A stretch of 64,000 nucleotides of DNA from Brevibacterium album DSM 18261 (GCF_000426445.1 NZ_AUFJ01000014.1:1-64000), one strand, 5' to 3'; shown: positions 1 through 10,105, numbered from the stretch's first letter. Notes: generated from the letters alone by a model not told the origin. Numbers and translations: made by a program.

Positions 1-186
1 CACACACATTGTTTTTGTGGTGGTGTGGGTCGGGTAACACGAGTAAACACGATGATGACTGGTGATTGCTGGTTTGTGTGTTCGCGTCCATTGTTGGTAG
101 ACTTGTTTTTGGTTTCCTGCCACACGGTATGATCTTCTCCCTTTCCTTTATGGTTGTGGGTGTGGGGATTGTGTGTGGTTGTGGTT
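1..186 (+). other. 23S-5S rRNA spacer (partial)
   Basis: This T- and G-rich stretch lies directly upstream of the 5S gene and has a clearly lower GC content than the rest of the window. I see no 23S 3' end in it, so it is read as the internal spacer of an rRNA operon whose 16S and 23S genes lie to the left. A 69-codon open frame here has no coding character and is rejected as a gene. Confidence 0.7.
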
Positions 187-305
187 TTGCGGTGGTTATA
201 GCGGTGGGGAAACGCCCGGATCCTTTCCGAACCCGGTTAGCTAAGCCTGCCAGCGCTGATGGTACTGCACCCTAGGGGGTGTGGGAGAGTAAGTCACTGC
301 CGCAA
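187..305 (+). rRNA. rrf: 5S ribosomal RNA
   Basis: This is the RNA of the large ribosomal subunit central protuberance. The sequence contains the conserved 5S blocks GGGAAACGCCCGG, CCGAACCCGG, TAAGCCTGCCAGCGC and GATGGTACTGCA. The 5' end (TTGCGG, 187-192) pairs with the 3' end (CCGCAA, 300-305), which sets the limits at about 119 nt, the usual length. It is the last gene of an rRNA operon and is followed by a strong terminator. Confidence 0.95.
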
Positions 306-322
306 TGTTTTGTATGGTTGAG

Positions 323-359
323 AGGCCCTGATCCCCTTGTGTGGGGGTTGGGGCCTTTC
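323..359 (+). terminator. rRNA operon terminator
   Basis: An inverted repeat AGGCCC (323-328) to GGGCCT (351-356) with an inner CCCC/GGGG stem is followed by a short T run (TTT, 356-358) and a C-rich tract. It lies 18 nt after the 5S gene and fits an intrinsic terminator. Confidence 0.75.
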
Positions 360-404
360 CCTATTCACCAGACGCAACCCCCTGCCCTGGTGGCCAGGGT
401 GGTG

Positions 405-492
405 GTCGTGAGGACCTCGAACTGCCTCCGCCGGCAGGCCCGTTCCTGAGGAGCATTCTCTTATTCGCCGAGTCGTGAGGGCTTCGAACCGC
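405..492 (+). repeat. Direct repeat pair in the rrn-gdhA intergenic region
   Basis: Two 21-bp copies lie at 405-425 and 472-492. Both begin GTCGTGAGG and contain TCGAAC; they match at 18 of 21 positions and are 67 bp apart. A perfect 14-bp palindrome, AAGCGAATTCGCTT, follows at 505-518. The rest of 360-682 shows no gene: its open frames lack codon bias. These elements may be operator sites for gdhA, but no regulator is indicated. Confidence 0.5.
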
Positions 493-566
493 ATTCACGA
501 ACAGAAGCGAATTCGCTTTTCGGTAGATGCGCGACCGTTGGGCAATTCTCAGTGCACCATCCGTGA

Positions 567-2039
<1,473 letters not shown>

Positions 2040-2187
2040 GGCCCGGCGTCGAGTATGTGCGCCATCGGCCGAACGCAGCTGCGGTGCGGTCCGAGCCGCT
2101 GTGAGAGCACAACCGTCGTCTGAGCGCAGCTGGAGCGTGAGTTCAGGCTTCGGCTGAGCGTGCTCGCAGATGCTGTACAGGTCCAGG

Positions 2188-2222
2188 AGGAGGCGTCCCG
2201 CCGGTGCGGGGCGCCTCCTTCG
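2188..2222 (+). terminator. gdhA terminator
   Basis: The stem is AGGAGGCG (2188-2195) to CGCCTCCT (2212-2219), with further inner pairing, followed by TTCGTC. A second inverted repeat, CTCCGGAAC/GTTCCGGAG (2231-2239/2258-2266), lies just downstream and may serve the convergent flavin reductase gene. Nothing else is evident in 2040-2352. Confidence 0.65.
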
Positions 2223-2352
2223 TCATCCTCCTCCGGAACGCGGCGCTGGAGCGGCGGGTTCCGGAGGTCCGATGCTGAGAAGCGGAGGCGAGCTGTTGCT
2301 GCGGCGGTGCGGTGGGGTGGGGTGGCGGAGGGTCCGGCAGCGTGAAGCGGCG

Positions 2353-2904
2353 TCACCGGCGGACGGGGCTGTGGTACCCGTCGTCCCATCGCACGAGCGG
2401 AGCGCGCGGCGGGGCGGCCACCGGCCCCAGCGCTGTCACCGTGCCGATCACGAGGTCGTGCGTGGCGGCTTCGAAGCGCTCCGCGATCGCGAGATCGAAC
2501 CATGCCGCACAGTCCGAGACGACAGGCGCACCCGAGGGTGCCTCGAACGTCGCCACGGTGTCGAGCGGCCCGCGGAGCGGCTGTCCGGGCTCGCCCAGCC
2601 ACTGCGCCGTGCCCTTCTGCTCCGCGGTGAGGATGCTGAGGGAGAAGGCCCCGACGGAGGCGAGCGATTCGGCCATGCGCGAGCCGCCGTACACGCTGAC
2701 GGCCATGGTGGGCGGATCGTAGGACACGTCGAGGAAGGAGTCGACGGTGATCGCATGGCGCAGGCCGCGCCGGTTCACTCCGAGGACTGCGACCGGCCGC
2801 GGCATGTGACCGGCGAGGCGCCGGTACTCCTCCGCGAACGCCGGGTCGTCCGCCTGCGCCGCGATCCGTAGAGAGGCTGCGGTCCCCGTCCCGAGGGAGG
2901 ACAC
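2353..2904 (-). CDS. Flavin reductase family protein (FMN-binding split barrel)
   Basis: The product resembles the NAD(P)H:FMN oxidoreductase components that feed reduced flavin to monooxygenases. The core reads PVAVLG, ITVDSFLDVSYDPPTMAVSV and FSLSIL, the usual pattern of the flavin-reductase split barrel. About 183 residues from the GTG at 2904 matches the family length. An ATG at 3030 would add 42 residues, but the first 15 or so of those codons show poor GC3 bias. That ATG nevertheless has TAGGTT 6 nt upstream, so the longer form remains possible. The gene is divergent from the DUF3039 gene. Its physiological partner is unknown. Confidence 0.72.
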   Translation of the reverse strand: MSSLGTGTAASLRIAAQADDPAFAEEYRRLAGHMPRPVAVLGVNRRGLRHAITVDSFLDVSYDPPTMAVSVYGGSRMAESLASVGAFSLSILTAEQKGTAQWLGEPGQPLRGPLDTVATFEAPSGAPVVSDCAAWFDLAIAERFEAATHDLVIGTVTALGPVAAPPRAPLVRWDDGYHSPVRR

Positions 2905-3015
2905 GGCCTCGTCGCCCGCGCCCGCACCGCCGCCGGCCTGGGAACGCGACGGTCCGGCAAGCGGGGTGTGAGCGATCTGCGGTCCCGCTGCACGACGAGG
3001 CTCCTCGCGCGGTCC

Positions 3016-3028
3016 TAGAATGGGTGCC
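3016..3028 (+). promoter_or_regulatory. Leaderless -10 box of the DUF3039 gene
   Basis: TAGAAT (3016-3021) is followed by 7 nt and then ATG (3029). There is no Shine-Dalgarno, which fits a leaderless mRNA. Confidence 0.6.
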
Positions 3029-3289
3029 ATGTCTGAAACCTATCCCGCCGGCGGAGGGTCCGCGACCCTCGACCGCCTCGAACAGGAACAGCTCGTCGAG
3101 CCCGGTGACCACGAGCGCTTCTCCCACTACGCGCCCAAGGACAAGATCATGGAGGCCATGATCAACGGCACCCCGATCGTGGCGCTCTGCGGCAAGGTCT
3201 GGATCCCCTCGCGTGACCCCGAGCGCTTCCCCGTGTGCCCCAGGTGCCGGGAGATCTTCGAGACGATGCCCGAAGGACCGCAGGAGTAA
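3029..3289 (+). CDS. DUF3039 family protein
   Basis: This is an 86-residue cytoplasmic protein of the actinobacterial DUF3039 family. Visible features are the HYAPKDKIMEAM segment, a cysteine in VALCGK, and a CPRC pair near residue 70. Together with the upstream His these could bind zinc. The start at MSETYP is preferred over an in-frame GTG three codons earlier because the -10 box spacing fits the ATG. Its stop codon abuts the start of the helicase gene with no gap, so the two form an operon, a pairing I recall from other actinobacteria. Molecular function is unknown. Confidence 0.88.
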   Translation: MSETYPAGGGSATLDRLEQEQLVEPGDHERFSHYAPKDKIMEAMINGTPIVALCGKVWIPSRDPERFPVCPRCREIFETMPEGPQE

Positions 3290-5080
3290 ATGAGGGCACA
3301 GCGTGTTCCCGGCACACATGCCGCCGAGCAGCTGCCGCCGGCCTTCCCCGAGCGTGCCGCATGGGGCACGGCCGGAAAGCTGCGCGCATGGCAGGCGGAG
3401 GCGCTCGAACGCTATTTCTCGCAGTCCCCGCGTGACTTCCTCGCCGTCGCGACCCCGGGCGCGGGCAAGACGACCTTCGCCCTCCGGCTGGCGGCCGAGC
3501 TGCTCGCCCGGCGCATCGTCGACCGGGTGACCGTCGTCGCCCCCACCGAGCACCTCAAAGTGCAGTGGGCCGACGCCGCCGCCCGCGTGGGCATCAAGCT
3601 CGATCCGCACTTCCGGAACGCCCAGGGCCGTCACGCCCCGGGCTTCCACGGGGTCGCGCTCACCTATGCGCAGGTGGCGGCCAAACCCGCCCTGCACCGC
3701 AACCGCACGGAGGCCGCGCGGACCCTCGTGATCCTCGACGAGGTCCACCACGCCGGCGACGCCCTCTCCTGGGGCGACGGCGTGCGCGAGGCCTTCGAGC
3801 CCGCGCGGAGGCGGCTGGCCCTCACCGGCACGCCCTTCCGCTCGGACACCTCGCCCATCCCCTTCGTCACGTACGAGGAGGACGCCGAAGGCATCCGCAC
3901 CTCCAAGGCCGACTACACGTACGGCTATGCCGATGCACTCTCGGACGGGGTGGTGCGGCCGGTCCTGTTCCTCGCCTACGCCGGAGAGATGCGCTGGCGG
4001 ACCAAGGCCGGAGACGAGATGTCCGCCGTCCTGGGCGCCGAGGCGACGAAGGACATCCACTCCCAGGCCTGGCGCACGGCGCTCAACCCGGACGGGGAGT
4101 GGATCCCCGCCGTGCTCAGCGCGGCAGACAAGCGGCTCACCGAGGTGCGCCGCACCGTGCCGGATGCCGGCGGCCTCGTGATCGCCACGGACCAGACCAC
4201 CGCGCGCGCCTATGCGAGCCGGCTCCGGGAGATCGCCGGCGAGCCGGTGACGGTCGTCCTCTCCGACGAGGAGGGAGCGAGCCAGCGCATCGAGGAGTTC
4301 CAGCAGTCCACCCGGCGGTGGATGGTGGCCGTCCGCATGGTCTCCGAGGGCGTCGACGTGCCCCGGCTGGCGGTGGGCGTCTACGCGACCTCATCCTCGA
4401 CCCCGCTGTTCTTCGCACAGGCGATCGGACGCTTCGTCCGCGCCCGCAAGCGTGGTGAGACCGCCTCGGTCTTCCTGCCGAGCGTGCCCGTCCTCATGGC
4501 GCTCGCGAACTCCTTGGAGATGCAGCGTGACCACGCGCTCGACCGCAAGCCGGACCCGGACGACGACGGCCTCATCACGTTCGACGACGACGAGCTCGAG
4601 CGTGCCAACCGGTCCGAGAGCGCGAGTGCCGACCTCCTCGGCTCGTTCGAGGCGCTGGACTCACAGGCGAGCTTCGACAAGGTGCTCTTCGACGGCGGCG
4701 AGTTCGGTGCGGGCGGCGCCGTCGGCTCCGAGGACGAGATGGACTTCATCGGCATCCCCGGGCTCCTCGAACCGGACCAGGTCTCCGCGCTGCTGCGCAA
4801 GCACCAGGCCGAGCAGCAGACCCGGCGCTCGCGCGAGGTGGTCGAGGCCCCGGCTCCCACTGCGGCGACGGACGAGTTCGAGCACCGCGCGCTCAAGGAG
4901 GACCGGAACCGGCTGCAGAGCCTCGTGGGCGCATGGTCCCGGCGGACCGGCAAACCGCACAGCACCGTGCACGTGGACCTCCGGAAGGCCTGCGGCGGGC
5001 CCGCTGTCGCCGAGGCCACTCCGCAGCAGGTCCGCGACCGGATCACGAAGCTCGAGTCCTGGTTCATCGGACGCGGCTGA
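3290..5080 (+). CDS. DEAD/DEAH-box type helicase
   Basis: The 596-residue protein is a superfamily 2 helicase-like ATPase. The Walker A motif ATPGAGKTT is at 54-62, the Walker B box DEVHH at 150-154, and motif III-like LTGTPFRSD near 176-184. The C-terminal RecA domain has MVSEGVDVPRL and an arginine-finger motif AIGRFVRARK. The last 170 residues are acidic and variable. The ATG follows the DUF3039 stop directly, with the ribosome-binding site CAGGAG inside the upstream gene. The order DUF3039-helicase-pncB-clpS matches related genomes. Its nucleic-acid substrate is not known. Confidence 0.93.
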   Translation: MRAQRVPGTHAAEQLPPAFPERAAWGTAGKLRAWQAEALERYFSQSPRDFLAVATPGAGKTTFALRLAAELLARRIVDRVTVVAPTEHLKVQWADAAARVGIKLDPHFRNAQGRHAPGFHGVALTYAQVAAKPALHRNRTEAARTLVILDEVHHAGDALSWGDGVREAFEPARRRLALTGTPFRSDTSPIPFVTYEEDAEGIRTSKADYTYGYADALSDGVVRPVLFLAYAGEMRWRTKAGDEMSAVLGAEATKDIHSQAWRTALNPDGEWIPAVLSAADKRLTEVRRTVPDAGGLVIATDQTTARAYASRLREIAGEPVTVVLSDEEGASQRIEEFQQSTRRWMVAVRMVSEGVDVPRLAVGVYATSSSTPLFFAQAIGRFVRARKRGETASVFLPSVPVLMALANSLEMQRDHALDRKPDPDDDGLITFDDDELERANRSESASADLLGSFEALDSQASFDKVLFDGGEFGAGGAVGSEDEMDFIGIPGLLEPDQVSALLRKHQAEQQTRRSREVVEAPAPTAATDEFEHRALKEDRNRLQSLVGAWSRRTGKPHSTVHVDLRKACGGPAVAEATPQQVRDRITKLESWFIGRG

Positions 5081-5134
5081 GGGCCGGCCGCGTCCGAGCG
5101 CTCGCGTAGGCGCACAGCCGGACGCGGACGGCCC
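5081..5134. terminator. Bidirectional terminator between helicase and pncB
   Basis: A 16-bp stem with one mismatch joins 5081-5096 (GGGCCG then CCGCGTCCG) to 5119-5134 (CGGACGCGG then CGGCCC). It starts right after the helicase stop codon, between convergent genes. There is no T run, as is usual in high-GC actinobacteria. Confidence 0.6.
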
Positions 5135-5214
5135 CGGCCGGGAAGGCGGCCGCGGAGGGGCTGAGCACTCAGTCGTCCCGCTGAGCGCTCAGCCCTCGCG
5201 GCAGGCGGGCAGTC

Positions 5215-6618
5215 TCAGCCCTCATAGAAGACCGTGGGGATCGCCGGCTCGCCGTCCTGGAGGCGGCGGGCCGTGCGCGGCAGCTCCGCGATGGAGGCTG
5301 CGTGCCGCTCCTGTGCGCGCCGCACCCCCTCCGCGCCGGTGAAGGCGTCGTCGATCTCGCCGTTGCGCACGAGGTCGACGAGGAGCTCGCGACCGTCGGC
5401 GAGCTCGGCGGGCAGCTGCGGGATGCCGATCGCCTCCTCCGTCGCGATCCCCGAGTCGAGGACGCGGAGGGCCTGCTTGCGTCCGCCGCGGCTGGACTTC
5501 GCGGAGGCGGTCTTCGCGACGGCAACCCATTCCGGCTCGCCCGCGCCCTCGGTGCCGCCGGCCACGGTTCCATCGGCCTCGGCGCCGCCCGCTTCGGTTC
5601 CGTCCGCCCCGGGCCCCGACCCGCCCGCCCGGGCGACGAGCTTGTAGACGAGGTTCGCGGTGGGATGGCCCGAGCCGGTCACCACGCGCGTGCCCACGCC
5701 GTAGGAGTCGACGGGGGCGGCGGCGAGCGCGGCGATCGCGTACTCGTCGAGATCGCTCGTGACCGTGATGGTGGTCTCGACGGCGCCCAGCTCGTCGAGC
5801 TTGGCCCTGACCTCGGCCGCCTGGATCCCCAGATCGCCTGAGTCGATGCGCACACCGCCCAGACCGGTGCCCGCGACCTCGATCGCGGTCCGCAGCGCCG
5901 CGTCCACGTCATAGGTGTCCAGCAGCAGCGTGGTGTCCCGGCCCAGCGAGGCCACCTGCGCCTCGAAGGCCTCGCGCTCCGTGTCGTGGACGAGGGTGAA
6001 GGAGTGCGCGCTCGTGCCCAGGGTGGGGATGCCGTACGCCATGCCGGCCTCCAGATTGGAGGTGGCGCTGAATCCCGCGACGGCGGCGGCGCGTGCCGCA
6101 GCCACAGCCGCGATCTCGTGGGTGCGGCGCGAACCCATCTCCGCGAGCGGCCGTCCGCCCGCCGCATTCGCCATCCGCGAGGCGGCCGAGGCCACCGCGG
6201 TGTCGTGGTTGAGGACGGAGAGGATCATCGTCTCGAGGACGACCGCATCGGCGAACGTCCCCTCGACCGTCATGAGCGGGGACCCGGGGAAGTAGACCTC
6301 ACCCTCGGCATAGCCGCGGATGGTGCCCGTGAACCTGTATTCGCGCAGGTAGTCGAGCGCCGCGGAGCCGACGACCCGGCGCTTAGCGAGGAAGTGGAGC
6401 TGCTCGTCTGCGAAGCGGAAGTCCTCCAGCAGCTCGAGCACGCGCCCCGTGCCCGCCACGACGCCGTACCGGCGGCCGGCGGGCAGCCTCCTGCCGAACA
6501 CCTCGAAGATGCTCCGGCGGTGCGCTGTGCCGGACTGCAGGGAGGCCTGCAGCATCGTGAGTTCGTACATGTCCGTGAGCAGCGCAGAGGTGTGCGGGCC
6601 GGCCGTGAGAACGCTCAT
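5215..6618 (-). CDS. pncB: Nicotinate phosphoribosyltransferase
   Basis: The 467-residue enzyme converts nicotinate and PRPP to nicotinate mononucleotide in NAD salvage. The N-terminus LLTDMYELTML is typical. The motif GTSAHSF (His205) corresponds to the phosphorylated catalytic His, and VRIDSGDLG (about 256-264) binds the phosphoribosyl moiety. Residues 331-360 form a Gly/Ala/Glu/Thr repeat-like insertion (units such as DGTEAGGAEA) that family members do not need; it is probably a surface loop. The ATG at 6618 has TAGGAT 7 nt upstream. The gene is divergent from clpS, as pncB1 (Rv1330c) is in M. tuberculosis. Confidence 0.95.
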   Translation of the reverse strand: MSVLTAGPHTSALLTDMYELTMLQASLQSGTAHRRSIFEVFGRRLPAGRRYGVVAGTGRVLELLEDFRFADEQLHFLAKRRVVGSAALDYLREYRFTGTIRGYAEGEVYFPGSPLMTVEGTFADAVVLETMILSVLNHDTAVASAASRMANAAGGRPLAEMGSRRTHEIAAVAAARAAAVAGFSATSNLEAGMAYGIPTLGTSAHSFTLVHDTEREAFEAQVASLGRDTTLLLDTYDVDAALRTAIEVAGTGLGGVRIDSGDLGIQAAEVRAKLDELGAVETTITVTSDLDEYAIAALAAAPVDSYGVGTRVVTGSGHPTANLVYKLVARAGGSGPGADGTEAGGAEADGTVAGGTEGAGEPEWVAVAKTASAKSSRGGRKQALRVLDSGIATEEAIGIPQLPAELADGRELLVDLVRNGEIDDAFTGAEGVRRAQERHAASIAELPRTARRLQDGEPAIPTVFYEG

Positions 6619-6625
6619 AGGCCAG

Positions 6626-6670
6626 ATCCTAGAACACCGGGGTCCCCCTCTCCCGTGTTGCCCGTAGAGT
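6626..6670. promoter_or_regulatory. Divergent leaderless promoters of pncB and clpS
   Basis: On the minus strand TAGGAT (6631-6626) lies 7 nt before the pncB ATG at 6618. On the plus strand TAGAGT (6665-6670) lies 7 nt before the clpS GTG at 6678. The two starts are only 59 bp apart, and neither has a Shine-Dalgarno sequence. Confidence 0.6.
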
Positions 6671-6677
6671 GGAGCAC

Positions 6678-7055
6678 GTGACTGAGCAAGAGGGAGCGAC
6701 AGCTGTCGCCGAGCCCCGGACCGACCCGGTGCCGGCCCCGGCCAAGGACCTGCCGTGGACGACGATCGTGCTCAACGATCCCGTGAACCTCATGAGCTAT
6801 GTGGAGTTCGTCTTCCGCGAGTACTTCCGCTACAGCCGTGCGAAGGCGCATCGGCTCATGCTGGAGGTCCACGAGCAGGGTCGCAGCCGTGTCTCGACGG
6901 GCTCGCGCGAGCAGATGGAGACCGATGTGCAGGCCATGCACGGCTACGGGCTCTGGGCCGAGTGCAGGCCGGCCGAGGACGCCTCGGGCTGGGGCGGTCC
7001 CGAAGGCGCCCCGGACGGTCCCGGCGACGGCGCGGACGGCGGGGGGCGCCGATGA
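6678..7055 (+). CDS. clpS: ATP-dependent Clp protease adaptor ClpS
   Basis: This 125-residue adaptor delivers N-degron substrates to ClpAP/ClpCP protease in the cytoplasm. The family block WTTIVLNDPVNLMSYV (about residues 26-41) and the helix FREYFRYSRAKAHRLMLEVHEQG are clear. The GTG at 6678 is chosen because it lies 7 nt after TAGAGT; an in-frame GTG three codons upstream overlaps that box. The C-terminal 25 residues are Gly/Asp-rich and variable. The stop overlaps the DUF2017 start (ATGA). Confidence 0.95.
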   Translation: MTEQEGATAVAEPRTDPVPAPAKDLPWTTIVLNDPVNLMSYVEFVFREYFRYSRAKAHRLMLEVHEQGRSRVSTGSREQMETDVQAMHGYGLWAECRPAEDASGWGGPEGAPDGPGDGADGGGRR

Positions 7056-7672
7056 GGATCCTCACCGACCGGATCTCCTCCGGCACGCTCGGCCTGGAGA
7101 TGGAGAGCGGTGAGCACCGCATCCTCCTCGCACTGCTCACCGATGTGTCCCAGCTCCTCTCACAGGACATGCCGGATCCGCCGGCGGACCCCTTCGAGCG
7201 CCTGGTGGGGCACCTCGATCCCGACCAGCACGTCACGCGTCCCGAGGATCCCGCGCTCCTGCGGCTCCTGCCCGATGTCGACTCCTCCGATCCGGAGCGT
7301 TCGGCGGAGTTCCGTCGGCTCACGGAGACGGATCTCAGGGAGGACAAGCTCCACCGGATCCGGGTGGTGCTCGAATCGCTGCGGACCGCGGAGGTCAGGC
7401 CCGCCTCGGGCGCGCGGACGGCAGAGCTCGACCGGGACACGGCGCTGGCCTGGATGCGGGTGCTCACGGATGTGCGCCTCGTCCTGGCCTCGCGGCTCGA
7501 GATCACGGACGAGGAGGACGCGGAGCGGATCCTCTCCGGGACGGAGGAGCACGGCGATGCCGTCGAGGCCGTCATCAGCCTCTACGAGCTGACCTCCTGG
7601 TTGCAGGAGCACCTCACGGAGTTCGCGGCGCTGGGACTGCCCGATGACGGCGGGGACGGAGACCGCGCATGA
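7052..7672 (+). CDS. DUF2017 family protein
   Basis: This is a 206-residue protein of the actinobacterial DUF2017 family, found beside clpS (compare Rv1332). It is Leu/Glu-rich and probably helical, with RLLPDVDSSD, ALAWMRVLTDVRLVLASRL and the C-terminal YELTSWLQEHL block. The start overlaps the clpS stop in ATGA, so translation is coupled. No catalytic motif is visible. The function is unknown, though the fixed clpS linkage hints at proteolysis or its control. Confidence 0.9.
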   Translation: MRILTDRISSGTLGLEMESGEHRILLALLTDVSQLLSQDMPDPPADPFERLVGHLDPDQHVTRPEDPALLRLLPDVDSSDPERSAEFRRLTETDLREDKLHRIRVVLESLRTAEVRPASGARTAELDRDTALAWMRVLTDVRLVLASRLEITDEEDAERILSGTEEHGDAVEAVISLYELTSWLQEHLTEFAALGLPDDGGDGDRA

Positions 7673-8640
7673 TGCGGCTGACCGCGGTGGGGACCTCGGG
7701 CTCGTTCGCCGGACCGGCCTCGGCCGCCAGCTGCTACCTCGTGGAATGGGAGGAGGGGGAGCGGAGCCGCGCCGTGCTCCTCGACCTGGGCTCGGGCGCG
7801 CTGGGGCCCCTGCAGGCCCATATCGACCCGGATGCGCTCGATGCCGTCGTGCTCTCGCACCTGCACCCGGACCACTGCTTCGACATCGCCGGGCTATACG
7901 TGCACCGGCGCTACTCCCCGTGGGCGCTCGCGGCGCAGGAGGAGAGCGGCGCGGTCCGTCCGCCCCTCGACGTCTGGGCCCCGGAGGGTGCCGAGGCGCG
8001 CCTGACCGCGGCCTACCACACCGACCCCGGACGCAGCCCGCGCGCCGCCGAGGCCCATCCCACGGACCTCACCGGGGCCTTCGCGTTCCACGAGATGCGC
8101 GAGGGGCAGGGGTTCTCGGTGGGCGGCGTGCGATTCGAGCCGTTTCTCGTGGAACATCCCGTCGAGTGCTACGCCCTGCGCCTCACCGGGGCCGAGGGGG
8201 AGGTGCTCGCCTATTCGGGCGATTCGGACGCCTGCCCCGGTCTGGTGGAGGCCGCGCGGGGAGCGGATCTCTTCCTGTGCGAGGCCGCGTACCAGGAGGG
8301 CCGCGACACCGTGCGCGGGGTGCACCTCACGGGCCTGCGCGCCGGCGAGACCGCGGCCGAGGCCGGGGCCGGGACGCTCGTGCTCACCCACATCCCGCCC
8401 TGGACCGGTGAGGAGACGGTCGCCGCCGAGGCGAGAGGCGTCTTCCCCGGCCCCGTCGAGATCGCGCGGCCGGGGCGGAGCTGGACCGTGAACGCGCACG
8501 GCGCCGAGGCGACCACGGCGGTGCCCGTCGAGGCTCCGGGACAGGCGGACCGGCAGCCCGGTCGGGCCGGCCTGACCGACGAGCCGGCCCCGCAGCACCA
8601 CCGACAGATGCAGCACCACCGACAGAGAGGACCCCGATGA
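7669..8640 (+). CDS. MBL-fold metallohydrolase, Rv1339-like
   Basis: This is a 323-residue metallo-beta-lactamase-fold hydrolase. The metal-binding motif HLHPDH is at residues 64-69; later ligands are likely in YSGDSD, the following CEAAY region and VLTHIPPW. Its place directly before rph matches Rv1339 of M. tuberculosis, which has been described as an atypical cAMP phosphodiesterase, so a phosphodiesterase role is plausible by synteny only. Two ATGs (7669 and 7672) are possible starts; the first overlaps the DUF2017 stop. The last 45 residues are non-conserved and include the repeat [11 protein letters not shown], whose DNA runs into the rph start. Confidence 0.92.
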   Translation: MMRLTAVGTSGSFAGPASAASCYLVEWEEGERSRAVLLDLGSGALGPLQAHIDPDALDAVVLSHLHPDHCFDIAGLYVHRRYSPWALAAQEESGAVRPPLDVWAPEGAEARLTAAYHTDPGRSPRAAEAHPTDLTGAFAFHEMREGQGFSVGGVRFEPFLVEHPVECYALRLTGAEGEVLAYSGDSDACPGLVEAARGADLFLCEAAYQEGRDTVRGVHLTGLRAGETAAEAGAGTLVLTHIPPWTGEETVAAEARGVFPGPVEIARPGRSWTVNAHGAEATTAVPVEAPGQADRQPGRAGLTDEPAPQHHRQMQHHRQRGPR

Positions 8641-9380
8641 CGACGACCCGCTTCGACGGACGCACCCCCGACCAGCTCCGCGAGGTCCGCATCACGCGCG
8701 ACTGGCTCGACCACGCCGAGGGCAGCGTCCTCGTGGAGTTCGGCCGCACGCGCGTGCTGTGCGCGGCCTCGCTGAGCGAGGGCGTGCCCCGCTGGATGAA
8801 GGGCTCGGGCAAGGGGTGGGTCACCGGCGAGTACGCCATGCTGCCCCGGGCCACGCACACCCGCTCCTCGCGCGAGTCCGTCAAGGGGAAGGTGGGCGGC
8901 CGCACGCACGAGATCTCGCGCCTCGTGGGCCGCAGCCTCCGCGCCGTCGTGGACATGGCCAAGCTGGGGGAGAACACCCTCCAGCTCGACTGCGACGTCC
9001 TGCAGGCCGACGGCGGCACCCGGACCGCCGCGATCACGGGGGCCTACGTCGCGCTGGCCGATGCGATCGACACCGGCCGCCGGCGCGGATGGATCCCGGC
9101 GGCGGTGGACCCGCTGAAGGATTCGGTCGCGGCGATCAGCGTGGGCATCGTGAACGGCGTTCCCGTGCTCGACCTCCCGTACGAGGAGGACTCACAGGCG
9201 GAGACGGACATGAACGTCGTCATGACGGGCTCGGGCGCCTTCGTCGAGGTCCAGGGCACGGCGGAGGGGCAGCCCTTCGACCGCGCCGAGCTCGGCAGCC
9301 TCCTCGACCTCGCCCAGCACGGCTGCGCGCAGCTCGCCGAGCTCCAGCGGACGGCACTGGCCGAGCCCCGCCGTGCCTGA
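8637..9380 (+). CDS. rph: Ribonuclease PH
   Basis: The 247-residue phosphorolytic 3'-5' exoribonuclease trims tRNA precursors. Motifs include RPDQLRE-like DQLREVRIT near the start, [14 protein letters not shown], the active-site region [14 protein letters not shown], and [17 protein letters not shown]. The length matches the hexameric family. The ATG overlaps the previous stop (ATGA), so it is part of the clpS operon. Confidence 0.97.
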   Translation: MTTTRFDGRTPDQLREVRITRDWLDHAEGSVLVEFGRTRVLCAASLSEGVPRWMKGSGKGWVTGEYAMLPRATHTRSSRESVKGKVGGRTHEISRLVGRSLRAVVDMAKLGENTLQLDCDVLQADGGTRTAAITGAYVALADAIDTGRRRGWIPAAVDPLKDSVAAISVGIVNGVPVLDLPYEEDSQAETDMNVVMTGSGAFVEVQGTAEGQPFDRAELGSLLDLAQHGCAQLAELQRTALAEPRRA

Positions 9381-9393
9381 GGGAGGATCGATC

Positions 9394-10044
9394 ATGCCGG
9401 AGCAGTCCCCGTCAGGGCAGCCGCTCTCCCTCCCGCCGCTCACGGAGGTCGTCCTCGCCACCCGCAACGAGGGCAAGCGCGTCGAGCTCGAGGCTCTCCT
9501 CACCGCGACGCTGCCCGGGACGGTGCGGGTGCGCTCGGCCGCCGAGCTCGACCTGCCCGATGTCGTCGAGGACGGCATCACCTTCGCGGAGAACGCCCTG
9601 CTCAAGGCGCGTGCGGCAGCCCGGCTCACCGGTCTCCCCGCACTCGCCGACGACTCCGGGCTCGCGGTCGACGTGCTCGGGGGAGCGCCGGGGATCTTCT
9701 CCGCGCGCTGGTCCGGGACCCACGGCGACGACGCCGCGAACAACGCGCTGCTGCTGGCCCAGCTCGCCGATGTGCGCGAGGAGCACAGGGGTGCGGCGTT
9801 CGTGTGCGCCGCGGCCTTCGTGCACCCGGACGGTTCCGAGCTCGTGTGCCACGGCCGCTTCGCAGGCACCCTCCTGTCCGCGCCCCGCGGGGAGAACGGG
9901 TTCGGCTACGACCCCCTGTTCCTGCCCGCGGGCGGCGAGCGCACGGCCGCCGAGCTCGACCCCGAGGAGAAGAACCGGGTCTCGCACCGGGCGCTCGCCT
10001 TCCGGGAGCTCGCCGCCGAGCTCCGGCGCGCCGTACGCGGCTGA
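9394..10044 (+). CDS. rdgB: XTP/dITP diphosphatase (non-canonical purine NTP pyrophosphatase)
   Basis: The 216-residue Ham1/RdgB-family enzyme hydrolyses dITP and XTP to monophosphates and so keeps deaminated purines out of DNA. Visible motifs are VLATRNEGKRVELEALL at the N-terminus, LPALADDSGLAVDVLGGAPGIFSARW in the middle, and GENGFGYDPLF near residue 175. The ATG at 9394 has a good ribosome-binding site (GAGGGAGG) and is preferred to a GTG at 9373 that overlaps rph. It is the last gene of the operon and is followed by two very strong hairpins. Confidence 0.95.
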   Translation: MPEQSPSGQPLSLPPLTEVVLATRNEGKRVELEALLTATLPGTVRVRSAAELDLPDVVEDGITFAENALLKARAAARLTGLPALADDSGLAVDVLGGAPGIFSARWSGTHGDDAANNALLLAQLADVREEHRGAAFVCAAAFVHPDGSELVCHGRFAGTLLSAPRGENGFGYDPLFLPAGGERTAAELDPEEKNRVSHRALAFRELAAELRRAVRG

Positions 10045-10105
10045 GGGCGGCTGCGCATTGCGCGCCGTGCCCCGTGGGGCGCAGCCTCCCGGGTGGGCTC
10101 TGCCC

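Noticed and set aside
66..275. Open frame of 69 codons in the rRNA spacer
   Set aside because: It overlaps the 5S rRNA gene and has no ribosome-binding site or codon bias.
5160..5214. Possible third copy of the palindromic element (CTGAGCACTCAG, CTGAGCGCTCAG)
   Set aside because: These are short separate palindromes and lack the TTCC-GTCGG half of the arm.
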